A stretch of DNA of 42,609 bases from positions 1-42,609 of the forward strand of contig NZ_JAUYOJ010000136.1 in assembly GCF_030697925.1 (NCBI RefSeq), written 5' to 3'. How positions within the stretch are numbered: the stretch's first letter is position 1; every line of letters starts with the position of its first letter. Both the position numbers and the translations under genes were made by a program. Shown here piece after piece: positions 1-8,937 of the stretch. This stretch comes from Phenylobacterium sp. (GTDB lineage: Bacteria > Pseudomonadota > Alphaproteobacteria > Caulobacterales > Caulobacteraceae). Below the pieces are notes generated by a model that was given only the letters and a program-made list of their open reading frames with translations, made no database searches and was not told the DNA's origin.

Positions 1-294
1 CTTGCCGCCGAGGATCTTGTCCGCGGTGCGTTCCTTGATGCCGCCCGGGTGGCCGGTGTGCCAGTAGTAGGTCTTGTCCGTGAGCTTCTTGCCCGTGAAC
101 TTCACCTTGTGGGCGTTGAGCACGACGACATAGTCGCCGCAATCGACATGCGGGGTGTAGTCGGGGCGGTGCTTGCCGCGAAGACGCATGGCGATGAACG
201 AGGCGAGACGGCCAACGACGGCGTTCTCGGCATCGATCACGATCCACTTCTTCGTGACGTCGGCGGGCTTCAGCGAAGCCGTCGTCTTCATCAT
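1..294 (-). CDS. rplM: 50S ribosomal protein L13 (partial, C-terminus outside window)
   Basis: The first 98 codons of ribosomal protein L13, an early-assembling protein of the large subunit, run off the left edge of the window. The translation begins [17 protein letters not shown] and continues with the family signatures [31 protein letters not shown] and [13 protein letters not shown]. Two ATG codons are adjacent at 294 and 291, so the start is ambiguous by one residue. In most bacteria rpsI follows rplM in the same transcript, but that gene would lie outside this window. A strong promoter sits just upstream at 346-374. Confidence 0.95.
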   Translation of the reverse strand, partial: MMKTTASLKPADVTKKWIVIDAENAVVGRLASFIAMRLRGKHRPDYTPHVDCGDYVVVLNAHKVKFTGKKLTDKTYYWHTGHPGGIKERTADKILGGK

Positions 295-345
295 GGGGAA
301 CGGTCCGTAAGTTGGCGGGACCGATCGATCCCGACGAGAGGCGCG

Positions 346-374
346 CTAGTACTTGGCTCCCGAGCGTCTGTCAA
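346..374 (-). promoter_or_regulatory. sigma-70 promoter of rplM
   Basis: Read on the minus strand there is a perfect -35 hexamer TTGACA (369-374), a spacer of exactly 17 nt, and a -10 hexamer TACTAG (346-351). Transcription would start near 339 and leave a leader of about 45 nt before the rplM ATG. The match and the spacing suit a highly expressed ribosomal protein gene. I inferred it by eye. Confidence 0.75.
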
Positions 375-431
375 CAACTTCCGGCGCGACAATGCCCGCA
401 AAACGTTGCCCAGCAACGGATTGCAGAAATA

Positions 432-445
432 GGTATCATAATACC
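432..445. promoter_or_regulatory. short AT-rich palindrome upstream of the PhoX-like gene
   Basis: GGTAT-CATA-ATACC is a perfect 5-bp inverted repeat with a 4-nt centre. It sits about 64 nt before the start at 509, in one of the few AT-rich patches of this intergenic region. It could be an operator or overlap a -10 element. No matching -35 was found at normal spacing, so its role is a guess. Confidence 0.25.
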
Positions 446-508
446 GCGCCAATCCCCTGTCGCACTTCTATGGTCTGACGGCCTAACGAAACCAAGCCGG
501 GATTCTTT

Positions 509-1942
509 ATGTCCGCGTCCAGACGCCAGTTCCTCCAAGCCGCCGCGGCCACCGCCGCCTTCGCCGGCCTCTCTCGCCTGGCCTACGCTGAGGCCACGCC
601 GGACGCCGACGGCTTCTCAGCCCCCGGTTACGCCAGCGAGGTCACCGGCTACGGCCCGCTGAAACGCGACCCGGCGGAGATTTTCGATCTGCCGGAGGGC
701 TTTTCCTACAACGTGATCTCCAAGACCGGCGATCCCATGGACGACGGCTTCCTGACCCCGGGCAAGATGGACGGCATGGGCTGCTTCCGGGTCGGCCGAA
801 ACAAGGTGGCCCTGGTCCGCAACCACGAGATCAGCCCCCCGCCCCGCGATCTGCAGATCACCGCCTTTGGCGCCGACCGCGTGTTGGCGCCCAAGATCGC
901 CGCCGACCGATTCTACGACACCGACCTGGCGGGCCTACCGCTCGGCGGCGGGACCACCACCCTCATCTATGACACTCGCAAGCGCGAGCTGAAGACCCAC
1001 CACCTCAGCCTGGCCGGGACCGCCACCAACTGCGCCGGCGGCGTCACCCCCTGGGGATCCTGGCTGAGCTGCGAGGAGGTCAAGATTCGCCCCGGCCAGA
1101 CGACCCGGAAGGACCACGGCTGGGTGTTCGAGGTACCCTCGGGCCTGCGCGGCCTGGCCGATCCCTTGCCGATCAAGGGCATGGGGCGTTTCCAGCACGA
1201 GGCCTGCGCCGTCGATCCCCGCACCGGGGTGATCTACATGACCGAGGACGAGTTCGACGGACGCGGCCTGTTCTATCGCTACCTGCCCAACGACAAGCGC
1301 CGGCCCCACGAAGGCGGCAAGCTGCAGGCGCTCGCCGCCACGGACGGGAGCGACGTGCGCAACTGGGACTCGGTCTCCTGGAAGCCCGGCGACTGGAAGA
1401 CCGTCCGCTGGATCGACCTCGACGGCGTCGACAACCCCAACAACGACCTGCGTCATCGCGGCCAGATGGCGGGCGCCTCCTGGATCGCTCGCGGCGAGGG
1501 GATCTATTTCGGCAAGGGCGAGCTCTATTTCACCTGCACCAGCGGCGGCCCCAAGTTCCATGGCCAGGTGCTGCGCTACGTGCCCAGCCCCGACGAAGGC
1601 CAGCCCGGCGAAGCCGACAAGCCAGGCCGGCTGCAGCTCTTCGTGGAGCCGAGCGACATCCGCTTCATGGAGATGGCCGACAACATCGTCATCGCCCCCT
1701 GGGGGCACATCATGGCCTGCGAGGACAAGCAAGGCGGCACCAACTACCTGCGCGGGATCACGCCGGCCGGCCAGGTCTACGCCGTGGGTCGCAACGCCCA
1801 GATGGGAACCGGCAAGGTGCGCGGCTCTTCGGAACTGGCGGGGGTCTGTTTCTCCCCCGACGGCTCGACCCTGTTCGTGAATATCTACACGCCCGGCTGC
1901 ACGCTCGCGATCACCGGGCCGTGGGACAGTTTCAAGGGTTAG
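509..1942 (+). CDS. PhoX-family (DUF839) Tat-exported phosphatase-like protein
   Basis: This 477-residue protein belongs to the DUF839/PhoX family, whose characterised members are calcium- and iron-dependent alkaline phosphatases of the periplasm. The N-terminus [18 protein letters not shown] is a twin-arginine signal with probable cleavage after AYA near residue 27, so folded export is expected. Family motifs include [54 protein letters not shown] and a C-terminal [16 protein letters not shown]. These are the beta-propeller strands that carry the metal-binding acidic residues. The ATG at 509 fits because it places the RR motif at residues 5-6. The gene is divergent from rplM and its 3' end overlaps ctaA by 4 bp (convergent). 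Many DUF839 proteins have no tested substrate, so phosphatase activity is inferred from the family. Confidence 0.85.
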   Translation: MSASRRQFLQAAAATAAFAGLSRLAYAEATPDADGFSAPGYASEVTGYGPLKRDPAEIFDLPEGFSYNVISKTGDPMDDGFLTPGKMDGMGCFRVGRNKVALVRNHEISPPPRDLQITAFGADRVLAPKIAADRFYDTDLAGLPLGGGTTTLIYDTRKRELKTHHLSLAGTATNCAGGVTPWGSWLSCEEVKIRPGQTTRKDHGWVFEVPSGLRGLADPLPIKGMGRFQHEACAVDPRTGVIYMTEDEFDGRGLFYRYLPNDKRRPHEGGKLQALAATDGSDVRNWDSVSWKPGDWKTVRWIDLDGVDNPNNDLRHRGQMAGASWIARGEGIYFGKGELYFTCTSGGPKFHGQVLRYVPSPDEGQPGEADKPGRLQLFVEPSDIRFMEMADNIVIAPWGHIMACEDKQGGTNYLRGITPAGQVYAVGRNAQMGTGKVRGSSELAGVCFSPDGSTLFVNIYTPGCTLAITGPWDSFKG

Positions 1943-2970
1943 GGCCGGCGCACGCGCCAAGCGAAGGCCACGGCCAGGGACAGCACCAGGGCCGCGAAGA
2001 CCTGGTGCAGCACCCCCAGCCAGATCGGCACGCCCAGCATCAGGGTGGCGATCCCGAGGATCGCCTGCAGGCCGATGGTCGCGGCGACCGCCAGGGCGAT
2101 GATTCGCGAGTCGTCATTGAGGTAACGCGAGCGCCAGGCGCTCGCTGCGACCGCCACCCCAGCCGCGACCAGCAGATAACCCGCCAGCCGGTGATGCAGC
2201 TGCACTGCGCCCTGGCTGTGGGCCAGGGTCGCCCAGAGGCTGTCGCCCGCATAGTCCTTGGGGACCAGGGCGCCGTTCATCATCGGCCAGTCATTGTAGA
2301 CGAACCCCGCGTCGTTGCCGGCCACCAGGGCGCCCAGCAGGATCTGAAGATAGATCAGCCCGATCAGCGCGAAGGCTCGCCGCGTCCAGGGTCCGGTGAT
2401 CGTCTGGCGCGGCGAGCCGGTCCAGGCGTCCAACGCCGTCCAGATCAGGCCGCCCAGCAGGGCGAAGGCCAGGCCCAGATGGACGGCGAGCCGCTCAGGC
2501 GCTACCGACACCCGCTCCGATAGCCCGCTGGCCACCATCCACCAGCCGACCGCGCCCTGCAGGCCGCCCAGGACGAACAGGCCCCCGCAGCGCCAGATCA
2601 GCCGCCTGGGCAACTCCTGGCGGACTAGGAACCAGACGAAGGGCACGGCGAAGACGACGCTGATTAGCCGCCCCAGGAACCGATGGCTCCACTCCCACCA
2701 GTAGATCGACTTGAACGCCGCGAGCGTCATGCCCTGGTTGAGCTGCTGGTATTGGGGGATCTCCCGGTAGCGGGCGAATTCTTCCGACCAGTCCTGGTCC
2801 GACAACGGCGGCATCGCACCGGTCACCGGCTTCCACTCGGTGATCGACAGGCCTGAGTCAGTCAGACGAGTGGCCCCGCCGACCACGACCATGGCCAGAA
2901 CCATGGCCGCGACGATCAACAACCATATGGCGACAGACGCGGACCTGTCGGAACGGAGAAAGGAGGTCAT
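1939..2970 (-). CDS. ctaA: heme A synthase (COX15/CtaA type 2)
   Basis: CtaA oxidises the C8 methyl of heme O to the formyl group of heme A, which is needed for aa3-type cytochrome oxidase. It is an integral membrane protein. The 343-residue sequence has about eight hydrophobic segments. The first ends in [21 protein letters not shown], the family hallmark. Candidate heme-ligand histidines lie in [28 protein letters not shown] and [12 protein letters not shown]. The cysteine pair of Bacillus CtaA is absent, which matches the alphaproteobacterial and mitochondrial COX15 type. The gene stands alone here; no cox structural genes are nearby. Its 3' end overlaps the PhoX-like gene. Confidence 0.93.
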   Translation of the reverse strand: MTSFLRSDRSASVAIWLLIVAAMVLAMVVVGGATRLTDSGLSITEWKPVTGAMPPLSDQDWSEEFARYREIPQYQQLNQGMTLAAFKSIYWWEWSHRFLGRLISVVFAVPFVWFLVRQELPRRLIWRCGGLFVLGGLQGAVGWWMVASGLSERVSVAPERLAVHLGLAFALLGGLIWTALDAWTGSPRQTITGPWTRRAFALIGLIYLQILLGALVAGNDAGFVYNDWPMMNGALVPKDYAGDSLWATLAHSQGAVQLHHRLAGYLLVAAGVAVAASAWRSRYLNDDSRIIALAVAATIGLQAILGIATLMLGVPIWLGVLHQVFAALVLSLAVAFAWRVRRP

Positions 2971-3113
2971 GTGGGAAAAGTCGTGTAGGTTCGAGGCGTT
3001 CTTACGGCGACCGGCTACCGGACTTCAGCCCCGCAGTCCACGGGGCGCACGCAATTGGAACCCGGCAAGCTGCGCCGCATTACGCCAACTTGGACTTCAG
3101 AGAGGGCTAGAGC

Positions 3114-3362
3114 ATGAGTGGCGTTGGAATCATCGGTTGGATCGTGATCGGCATCTTGGCCGGCTGGGTCGCCGAAAAGGTCATGAAGCGGAACCACGGC
3201 CTGCTCACCAACCTCGCGGTCGGTGTGGTCGGCGCCCTGCTCGGTGGCTTCGTCGCCGGCCTGCTCGGGATCAGCTTCGGCGGCTGGATCGGCAGCTTCG
3301 TGATCGCCACCCTGGGCGCGATCATCCTGTTGTTCCTGCTGGGCCTGCTCAAGCGCCGCTAG
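3114..3362 (+). CDS. GlsB/YeaQ/YmgE family small membrane protein
   Basis: This 82-residue hydrophobic protein has three predicted membrane helices: residues about 4-20, 30-52 and 57-78. It shows the glycine-rich pattern of the transglycosylase-associated (GlsB/YeaQ/YmgE) family: GWIVIGILAGWVAEKVMK, then GVVGALLGGFVAGLLG and IGSFVIATLGAIILL. Members are often stress-induced inner-membrane proteins, and no biochemical activity is established. The sequence GAGAGGG shortly before the ATG gives a plausible ribosome binding site. The small DUF2842 gene follows after 33 bp, so the two may be co-transcribed. Confidence 0.85.
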   Translation: MSGVGIIGWIVIGILAGWVAEKVMKRNHGLLTNLAVGVVGALLGGFVAGLLGISFGGWIGSFVIATLGAIILLFLLGLLKRR

Positions 3363-3395
3363 ACCTCGACAGGGTCGGGCGCCTATATCCGACCC

Positions 3396-3596
3396 ATGAG
3401 CGCAAGGGTCCGGAAATTCATCGGCGGTATCGGCATTGTCAGCTTCCTGGCGCTCTACGCCTGGGCCGTGGTGATGATCGGCGAGCGCCTACCGGCCCAT
3501 TGGGCCGCGCAGCTGGGTTTCTACGCCGTAGCGGGCCTGGCCTGGGGCGTGCCGATCCTGCCGCTCATCACGTGGATGAACCGGGGTCGGCAATAG
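3396..3596 (+). CDS. DUF2842 small membrane protein
   Basis: A 66-residue protein with a basic N-terminus ([11 protein letters not shown]) and two membrane helices: about residues 9-28, then 42-60 ending [12 protein letters not shown]. The pattern of two helices separated by [21 protein letters not shown] is typical of DUF2842, a family of unknown function found mostly in Alphaproteobacteria. It lies between another small membrane protein gene and a convergent tRNA gene. No function can be assigned. Confidence 0.75.
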   Translation: MSARVRKFIGGIGIVSFLALYAWAVVMIGERLPAHWAAQLGFYAVAGLAWGVPILPLITWMNRGRQ

Positions 3597-3615
3597 GGTC
3601 TTCGGAAATCGCCGA

Positions 3616-3692
<77 letters not shown>

Positions 3693-3708
3693 ACATCGGC
3701 GAGCGGCC

Positions 3709-3736
3709 CTTCTAGACGCTTGCGACGGCAGGGCAA
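3709..3736 (-). promoter_or_regulatory. probable promoter of tRNA-Pro
   Basis: On the minus strand TTGCCC (3731-3736) and TAGAAG (3709-3714) are separated by 16 nt. The -10 lies about 16 nt before the mature tRNA 5' end, and a GC-rich GGGCCG discriminator follows it, as is usual at stable RNA promoters. Both hexamers deviate from consensus, so this is tentative. Confidence 0.4.
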
Positions 3737-3769
3737 GGGCGAAAATCGACGCTGGGCCTGGAGGAGATC

Positions 3770-4243
3770 ATGAGCGGCCTGCCCATCGAGGAAACGGTGA
3801 CGGTCGGGGTTCCGCCGGATCGCGCGTTCGCGCTGTTCACCGAAGGGTTCGGCGAATGGTGGCCGGAGGAATACACCTATTCCGGCCCCGATGGCCTGCA
3901 GACCATCGCCCTGGGCGCCACGCCGGGGGATTTTTGCTACGAACTGGGGCCGGAAGGCTTTCATGTGGACTGGGGGCGGATGGTCGCCATCGAGCCCGGC
4001 CGCCGCATCGTCTTCCTCTGGCAGATCGGGCCTGACAGCGCCCCGCAGCCGGACCCCCATCAGGCCAGCCAGGTCGAGGTCGCCTTCGCCCCTGACGGCG
4101 AGGATGGAACGGTCGTGCGCCTGACCCATGCCGGCTTTGAGCGCCACGGCGAAGGCTCGGCCGACTATCGTCGGGAAATGGCCTCGGAGGACGGCTGGCC
4201 GCTGATTCTGGACGCCTTCGCCGACTTCGTGCGGCGGGTCTAG
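3770..4243 (+). CDS. SRPBCC/AHSA1-domain protein
   Basis: A 157-residue single-domain protein of the START-like SRPBCC superfamily (AHSA1 group), which forms a helix-grip cavity for hydrophobic ligands. It opens with [29 protein letters not shown], the typical first strand, helix and tryptophan-rich turn. It closes with [16 protein letters not shown], the long C-terminal helix. Members range from Hsp90 co-chaperone-like proteins to polyketide cyclases, and nothing here points to a ligand. GGAGGAG upstream of the ATG is a good ribosome binding site. The 3' end overlaps the convergent MerR gene by 4 bp. Confidence 0.75.
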   Translation: MSGLPIEETVTVGVPPDRAFALFTEGFGEWWPEEYTYSGPDGLQTIALGATPGDFCYELGPEGFHVDWGRMVAIEPGRRIVFLWQIGPDSAPQPDPHQASQVEVAFAPDGEDGTVVRLTHAGFERHGEGSADYRREMASEDGWPLILDAFADFVRRV

Positions 4244-4656
4244 CGGCCCAGTAGCCTGTCCAGCCGAGCCTTGGCGGCTTCCAGGTCGTCGAGGGCGCCC
4301 TGCAGCCGCTCGCGGCCTTCCTCGCTCAGGCGATCGGCGCCGACATCGAAGCCGTGGCCGTGGCCGGCGGCGGGAGCGGAGATCGTGCCCGAGGCGGCGT
4401 CCAGCAGGCGCTTCAGCCCCTGGTCCTTGTGCAGCTTCTGCACGCCCTTGATGGTGTAGCCCTGGTCGTGCAGCAGGCCGCGCACGCCGCGCAGCACCTG
4501 GATGTCCTGGGGCCGGTAGAACCGGCGGCCGCCCGCGCGCTTCATGGGGCGGATGAAGGAGAACTTGGTCTCCCAGAACCGCAGCACATGCTGCGGCACG
4601 TTCAGCTCGTCAGCTGCCTCAGAGATGGTCCGAAAGGCGTCGGGGCCCTTGGCCAC
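4240..4656 (-). CDS. MerR-family transcriptional regulator
   Basis: A 138-residue protein with an N-terminal MerR winged helix-turn-helix: FRTISEAADELNVPQHVLRFWE, then RPMKRAGGRRFYRPQDIQVL. A C-terminal helical dimerisation segment rich in charged residues follows (about residues 100-138). It has no metal-sensing cysteines. The start is a GTG at 4656, 13 bp after the ihfA stop, so it is probably the last gene of the plsX-fabH-ihfA transcript. This MerR-next-to-ihfA arrangement is common in Alphaproteobacteria. The regulated genes are not known from the sequence. Confidence 0.85.
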   Translation of the reverse strand: MAKGPDAFRTISEAADELNVPQHVLRFWETKFSFIRPMKRAGGRRFYRPQDIQVLRGVRGLLHDQGYTIKGVQKLHKDQGLKRLLDAASGTISAPAAGHGHGFDVGADRLSEEGRERLQGALDDLEAAKARLDRLLGR

Positions 4657-4669
4657 GGGGGGCCTTACG

Positions 4670-4972
4670 TCACTTCGCCAGGGCGCGGTCCACCCGCGCC
4701 TTCATGACCTGGGACGCCCGGAAGCCGATCACGCGGCGCGGTTCGATGGCCGCGGGCTCGCCGGTCTTCGGGTTGCGCCCCATCCGGGCGCGTTTGGCGC
4801 GGACCTGGAAGACGCCGAATCCGGAGAGCTTGACCTGCTCCCCGCGCTCCAGGGCCTGGGCCATGAGCTCCAGGGTCCGCTCGACCAGCTCGGAACAGTC
4901 CTGGCGGGTCAGCCCCACCTCCTCGTGCACCGCCTCGCACAGGTCGGCCCGTGTCACCGTAGCGCCCTTCAT
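4670..4972 (-). CDS. ihfA: integration host factor subunit alpha
   Basis: IhfA pairs with IhfB to bend DNA sharply at promoters, origins and recombination sites. The 100-residue form starting MKGATVTRADLCEAVHEEVG has the normal family length. An in-frame upstream ATG at 5038 would add 22 residues of low-complexity sequence and was not chosen. Motifs include KLSGFGVFQVRAKRARMGRNPKTGE, the beta-arm with the conserved proline that intercalates into DNA (RNPKTGE), and a C-terminal helix RVIGFRASQVMKARVD. It lies between fabH and the MerR gene, the usual alphaproteobacterial order. Confidence 0.93.
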   Translation of the reverse strand: MKGATVTRADLCEAVHEEVGLTRQDCSELVERTLELMAQALERGEQVKLSGFGVFQVRAKRARMGRNPKTGEPAAIEPRRVIGFRASQVMKARVDRALAK

Positions 4973-5091
4973 GGAGCCCCCGCCCTCGAACAATCCATAC
5001 TGGTCTAGACTTCCGTCATGACCTGATTGTCGCATCAAGTCAAAGGCTTCAAGCGCTCAATTGTCCGTACGCCCAAGCAATGGGCCGGGAC

Positions 5092-6072
5092 CTAGAGGCG
5101 AATGACGCAGGCGCCCCAGGTCAAGCCGCCGCCCATGGCTTCCAACAAGAGCATTTGGCCGGGCTTGATCCGGCCGTCTTCGATCGCCGTGGCGAGCGCC
5201 AGGGGAATGGAGGCGGCCGAGGTGTTGGCGTGCTCAGCGACCGTGGAGATCACCTTGTCATGGGTGATGCCCACGCGCTTGGCGACGCCCTCCAGGATGC
5301 GCTGGTTGGCCTGGTGGGGGATGAACCAGTCGACGTCGGCGACCTCGATCCCGGCGTCGGCGGCCGCGGCGAACACCGCCTCGGAGATGTTCACCACGGC
5401 GTGGCGGAACACCTGGTTTCCTTGCATCCGCAGATGACCGATCTGGCCATTGGTCGAGACACCGCCGTCCACATAGAGCAGATCCTGCTTAGCGCCATCC
5501 GCGCGCAGGGCGAAGCCCAGTAGGCCGCGATCGGCGGTGGTCCCCTCGCCTTCCATCGGTTCGATCACCACGGCGCCCGCCCCGTCGCCGAACAGCACGC
5601 AGGTGCCGCGGTCGGTCCAGTCCATCAGCCGGGTCATGGTCTCCGCCCCGATGACCAGAGCGCACTTCGAGCGGCCGCGGGCCACGAAGCCGTCAGCCGC
5701 GGAGAGCGCATAGACGAAGCCCGAGCAGACCGCCTGGACGTCAAAGGCCACGCCGACCGGGCAACCCAGCTTGCGCTGGACGATGGTGGCCACAGCCGGG
5801 AAGGTCAGGTCCGGGGTCGTGGTGCCGACCACGATCATGTCGACGTCGGCGGCGGTCTTGCCGGCGGCGGCGAGCGCGCGGCGCGCAGCCTCCACGGCCA
5901 GGTCCGACACCGCCTGGTCCGGCGCGGCGCGGTGGCGCTGGCGGATGCCGGTCCGTTCGATGATCCATTCGTCGCTGGTGTCGACGAACTTGGCCAGGTC
6001 GGCATTGGTGACCACCTCGTCGGGCAGATAGCCGCCGACGCCGGTCACAACGCTACGCAGAACTTTCGTCAC
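5092..6072 (-). CDS. fabH: beta-ketoacyl-ACP synthase III
   Basis: FabH condenses acetyl-CoA with malonyl-ACP to start type II fatty acid synthesis. The 326-residue protein has the full Cys-His-Asn triad: the nucleophile in DVQAVCSGFVYALS, the histidine in WFIPHQANQRI, and the asparagine in AEHANTSAASIPLAL. The N-terminal EWIIERTGIRQRH motif is also present. The start is a GTG at 6072 immediately after the plsX TGA (no spacer), so translation is probably coupled. The plsX-fabH pair links phospholipid and fatty-acid initiation. Confidence 0.95.
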   Translation of the reverse strand: MTKVLRSVVTGVGGYLPDEVVTNADLAKFVDTSDEWIIERTGIRQRHRAAPDQAVSDLAVEAARRALAAAGKTAADVDMIVVGTTTPDLTFPAVATIVQRKLGCPVGVAFDVQAVCSGFVYALSAADGFVARGRSKCALVIGAETMTRLMDWTDRGTCVLFGDGAGAVVIEPMEGEGTTADRGLLGFALRADGAKQDLLYVDGGVSTNGQIGHLRMQGNQVFRHAVVNISEAVFAAAADAGIEVADVDWFIPHQANQRILEGVAKRVGITHDKVISTVAEHANTSAASIPLALATAIEDGRIKPGQMLLLEAMGGGLTWGACVIRL

Positions 6073-7116
6073 TCAGGCGGCTCCATCGACGGCCGGCGGC
6101 TGGTGTTCGGCCACCGCGGCGGTGAGCCGGGTCATATTCCGTTCGATCTCCGCTGCGAAGTCGCTTTGCGCCAATTTGGACGCCATGCGGATCGCCGCGG
6201 CGATATCGCGATCCGCCGCGCCGCCGTGGCTCTTCACCACCACCCCATTGAGGCCGAGCAATGGCGCCGCGGCGTCGGGGGATAGTTTCTCTCGGAATTT
6301 CAATAGGCCAGGGCGCGCCAGCAGGGCCCCCAGCTTCGACAGGGCGGTTCCAGTGAGCGCCGCGCGCAGCTCCCCGCCCAGGTAACGGGCCGTACCCTCG
6401 GCGGTCTTCAGTGCGATATTTCCCGTGAATCCGTCGGTCACCACCACGTCGACCACGTTGCGCGACAGGCCGTCGCCCTCCACGAAGCCGCGATAATCGA
6501 GGTCGAACTGGCCGCCGCGCAGAATCGCATGGGCCTGGCGAACCTCCTCGTGGCCCTTCATGTCCTCGGAGCCCACGTTCAGAAGGCCCACGGTGGGCTT
6601 GGCCACCCCATGAGCGGCCCGGTGGAAGGCCTCGCCCATGATGGCGAACTCGACCAGGCGCTCGGCGTCGCAGTCTACATTGGCGCCGACATCGAGGACC
6701 GTGGTGATTCCCTTGGTTCCGGGCCAGCCCACCACCAGGCAGGGCCGGTCCACGTCGACGCTCATCCGCAGCAGCAGCAGGCAGATGGCCATCAGGGCGC
6801 CGGTGTTGCCGGCCGAGACCGCCGCCGCCGCCTCCCCGGTCTTCACCGCCTCGACCGCGGCCCACATCGAGGTGCCCTTGCCGCGGCGCAGGGCCTGGGC
6901 GGGCTTCTCGTCCATGGCGATGACCCGTTCGGCGTGGCGAATCTCCACCTGGCTCGGCAGGGTCGCGCCGAACTGGGTGCGGATCGCGGCTTCGTTCCCA
7001 TGTAGGATGAATCTGAGGTTCGGCGCTTGCTTGGCCGCGAGCAGCACGCCGGGAACCACCACGGAAGGACCGTGGTCGCCGCCCATGGCGTCAATGGAGA
7101 TGGCCAGGGACTTCAT
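6073..7116 (-). CDS. plsX: phosphate acyltransferase PlsX
   Basis: PlsX makes acyl-phosphate from acyl-ACP, the donor for PlsY in glycerolipid synthesis. It is a peripheral membrane enzyme. The protein starts MKSLAISIDAMGGDHGP, and IDAMGGDHGP is the family signature. Further motifs are VSAGNTGALMA, DVGANVDCDAERLVEFA, GLLNVGSEDMKG and VVTDGFTGNIALKT. The ATG at 7116 is preferred over the adjacent GTG at 7119. The DUF177 gene lies upstream, but the rpmF gene found between them in E. coli is absent. Confidence 0.94.
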   Translation of the reverse strand: MKSLAISIDAMGGDHGPSVVVPGVLLAAKQAPNLRFILHGNEAAIRTQFGATLPSQVEIRHAERVIAMDEKPAQALRRGKGTSMWAAVEAVKTGEAAAAVSAGNTGALMAICLLLLRMSVDVDRPCLVVGWPGTKGITTVLDVGANVDCDAERLVEFAIMGEAFHRAAHGVAKPTVGLLNVGSEDMKGHEEVRQAHAILRGGQFDLDYRGFVEGDGLSRNVVDVVVTDGFTGNIALKTAEGTARYLGGELRAALTGTALSKLGALLARPGLLKFREKLSPDAAAPLLGLNGVVVKSHGGAADRDIAAAIRMASKLAQSDFAAEIERNMTRLTAAVAEHQPPAVDGAA

Positions 7117-7201
7117 CACGGCGTCGCTTCACCCCTTGCGGCGGTCGCGCCGGAAAGCTTCAGCAGGATAGCGCCGCCTCCAGACGATGCAAACGACGCG
7201 G

Positions 7202-7723
7202 TCACTCCCCGTCCTTCTTCAGCGCCTTGAGCACGGCGAAGGGCGACTCCTCCGGCGTGTCCGGCGTGTAGTCGAATTCCGCCCCTGGCTTGCGGGGAAA
7301 GGGATCGATCTCCAGGGCCAGGTGCTCCACCAGCACATGGGCCAGGTCGATCTCATCGCTCTCCAGCACGTCCGGCGGATCGGGCGACTCGAGATCCAGC
7401 GCCAGTTCGCCGCCTTCCGATTCGCCATAGGCGTTCGGGCTTCCCGCCGGAACCAGCTGCAGGGCGATTTCGCCGGTCAGCTGCTGTTCGAACGGGTCGA
7501 GGCTGATCCCGCAGATCTGGCCAACGGTGGCGGTGAAGCGGCCGGTGATCTCGGCGCCGTCCAGCCAGGGCCGGACCCGCAGGTCGGCGACCAGGGCAGG
7601 CAGGCTCTCCAGCAGCAGTTCCTTGGCCAGGGCGGCGCGAACGGCCTCGTCAGGCGCCAGCCGGACCTCGATGGGACCTCGGGCCAGCTCGCCCAGGCGA
7701 ATCAGGTGGGTCCAGTCGCTCAT
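7202..7723 (-). CDS. DUF177 (YceD-like) protein
   Basis: A 173-residue acidic protein of the DUF177/YceD family. YceD homologues are linked to 23S rRNA accumulation, and plant homologues to plastid rRNA processing; the biochemical activity is not settled. The central region GRFTATVGQICGISLDPFEQ matches the family core, and the C-terminus carries the acidic IDLAHVLVEHLALEIDPFPR segment. The start MSDWTHLIRL at 7723 overlaps the stop of the upstream chaperone gene as ATGA, so the two are translationally coupled. plsX follows after 85 bp. Confidence 0.85.
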   Translation of the reverse strand: MSDWTHLIRLGELARGPIEVRLAPDEAVRAALAKELLLESLPALVADLRVRPWLDGAEITGRFTATVGQICGISLDPFEQQLTGEIALQLVPAGSPNAYGESEGGELALDLESPDPPDVLESDEIDLAHVLVEHLALEIDPFPRKPGAEFDYTPDTPEESPFAVLKALKKDGE

Positions 7724-8250
7724 GCGCGCCCCCAATCGACGTCGCCCTCCAAGAGGGCGTCCAGCGGCTGTCCGGCCAGGGAAGCGCGACGCGCCAGAAC
7801 ATAGACGGCCAACTCCGGTGCGTGTTCGGCCGAGCCCTGGGCATAGACCGTGCGGACCAGCAGGGCCTCCAGCGGACCGTTGTCCGGCAAGGCCTGGAAG
7901 GCGGCCTCATAGGACTTCACGCGGCCATAGAAGGCCTCGCCCAGCTTGCGCATCTTCTTGCCGACCGAGACGTCGCCGACCCCCATCTCGCGCAAGGCGT
8001 CGTCCAGAGCGCTGAGATAGGTATCGAACAGCGCCTGGGAGGTCTCGGCGGCGCGGGGGCCCTGTCCCTTCAGACGGTCCAGCAGCAGGAAGACGTGGGC
8101 GGTGTAGAGCTCGAATCGGCCCTCGACCGTGTCGGGGGCGGCCAGATCGGCGTAGAGGCTGGGCGTGCGGGCCTGGGCGACCGCGCCGGCATAGAGCTTC
8201 CGCCCCACGTTTTGCGCGGTCCGGGGACGGAAGAAGCGGTCCAGGAGCAT
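7720..8250 (-). CDS. ubiquinol-cytochrome c chaperone (CBP3/UQCC1-like)
   Basis: A 176-residue helical protein of the ubiquinol-cytochrome c chaperone family (yeast Cbp3, human UQCC1). The mitochondrial members help synthesis and hemylation of cytochrome b for complex III. The match rests on LYAGAVAQARTPSLYADLAAPDTVEGRFELY, then HVFLLLDRLKGQG and a middle segment VGKKMRKLGEAFYGR, which is strongly conserved in alphaproteobacterial members. It is the first gene of the minus-strand run to DUF177, plsX, fabH and ihfA, and is divergent from bamE. Its role in bacteria is inferred from mitochondrial work. Confidence 0.85.
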   Translation of the reverse strand: MLLDRFFRPRTAQNVGRKLYAGAVAQARTPSLYADLAAPDTVEGRFELYTAHVFLLLDRLKGQGPRAAETSQALFDTYLSALDDALREMGVGDVSVGKKMRKLGEAFYGRVKSYEAAFQALPDNGPLEALLVRTVYAQGSAEHAPELAVYVLARRASLAGQPLDALLEGDVDWGRA

Positions 8251-8355
8251 TCAGGCCTCGATTTCGCCCTCAGGCGCAGCTACAGGCGGCATTGAACTAA
8301 GGGGCCGCGACCGATAGGTCAAAGTCTCGAACAAATGAACAGGTCCGGTTCGCAC

Positions 8356-8841
8356 ATGTTTCGTCGCGTCGCCTTTGTCGCACTTGCTGGTTGCCTCATG
8401 GCGACGACCGCCTGCGCGCCGATCACCACCTATTCCGGCTTCCAGGCCATCGAGGCCAACCCGAAGGACGTGAAGGTGGGAACCGACACCAAGTCCACCG
8501 TCCGGGCCAGCCTCGGCTCGCCCTCGGCCACCTCGACCTTCGATCCCAATGTCTGGTTCTATATCGACCAGGTGAAGGAGCGCGTGGCCTTCCGCCGGCC
8601 GGTGGTCACCTCGCGCAACGTGGTGGCCGTGACCTTCGACAAGGACACCGAGCTGGTGAAGACCGTCGACACCATGACGCTCAAGGACGGCAAGGTCATC
8701 GCCTTCAACGGTCGCGAGACCCCGACCCGCGGGCGCGAGCTGACCATTCTCGAACAGCTGCTGGGCAATGTCGGCCGCGGCACCATGCTGCCGAACGAGG
8801 ACGAGAACGCGCCAGGCAACCGCCCGGGCGACCGGCGGTAA
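8356..8841 (+). CDS. bamE: outer membrane assembly lipoprotein BamE (SmpA/OmlA)
   Basis: BamE is a small lipoprotein of the BAM complex, which inserts beta-barrel proteins in the outer membrane. Starting at 8356, the signal MFRRVAFVALAGCLMATTAC ends in a lipobox with the lipidated Cys at residue 20. An in-frame ATG at 8335 would add seven residues. The mature domain shows GTDTKSTVRASLGSPSATSTF and WFYIDQVKERVAF, the SmpA/OmlA fold pattern. The C-terminus extends into a probably disordered PNEDENAPGNRPGDRR tail. It is divergent from the CBP3-like gene, as in other Alphaproteobacteria. Confidence 0.9.
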   Translation: MFRRVAFVALAGCLMATTACAPITTYSGFQAIEANPKDVKVGTDTKSTVRASLGSPSATSTFDPNVWFYIDQVKERVAFRRPVVTSRNVVAVTFDKDTELVKTVDTMTLKDGKVIAFNGRETPTRGRELTILEQLLGNVGRGTMLPNEDENAPGNRPGDRR

Positions 8842-8844
8842 TCA

Positions 8845-8867
8845 TCCCCGCGAAAGCGGGGACCCAG
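8845..8867. repeat. dispersed palindromic repeat, copy 1 (TCCCCGC-GAA-GCGGGGA type)
   Basis: The 23-nt element has palindromic arms CCCCGC/GCGGGG around GAAA or GAAC and a CCAG tail. It matches a second copy at 17880-17902 in 21 of 23 positions. Both lie in intergenic DNA directly after a coding sequence. Such CCCCGC-GAA-GCGGGG units are widespread in GC-rich alphaproteobacterial genomes and behave like REP or BIME elements. Confidence 0.7.
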
Positions 8868-8880
8868 ACTTCCAGGAAAC

Positions 8881-8911
8881 AAAAAAAGCCCCGGAGATCG
8901 CTCTCCGGGGC
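8881..8911 (-). terminator. intrinsic terminator after hppA (possibly bidirectional)
   Basis: A perfect 10-bp stem (GCCCCGGAGA / TCTCCGGGGC) with a 4-nt loop lies 27 bp past the hppA stop. On the minus strand it is followed by seven T residues, a textbook rho-independent terminator. On the plus strand the stem is followed by GTCTTCTTT, so it may also stop bamE transcription. Confidence 0.88.
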
Positions 8912-8937
8912 GTCTTCTTTGGGCGTCGTCGGTCGGG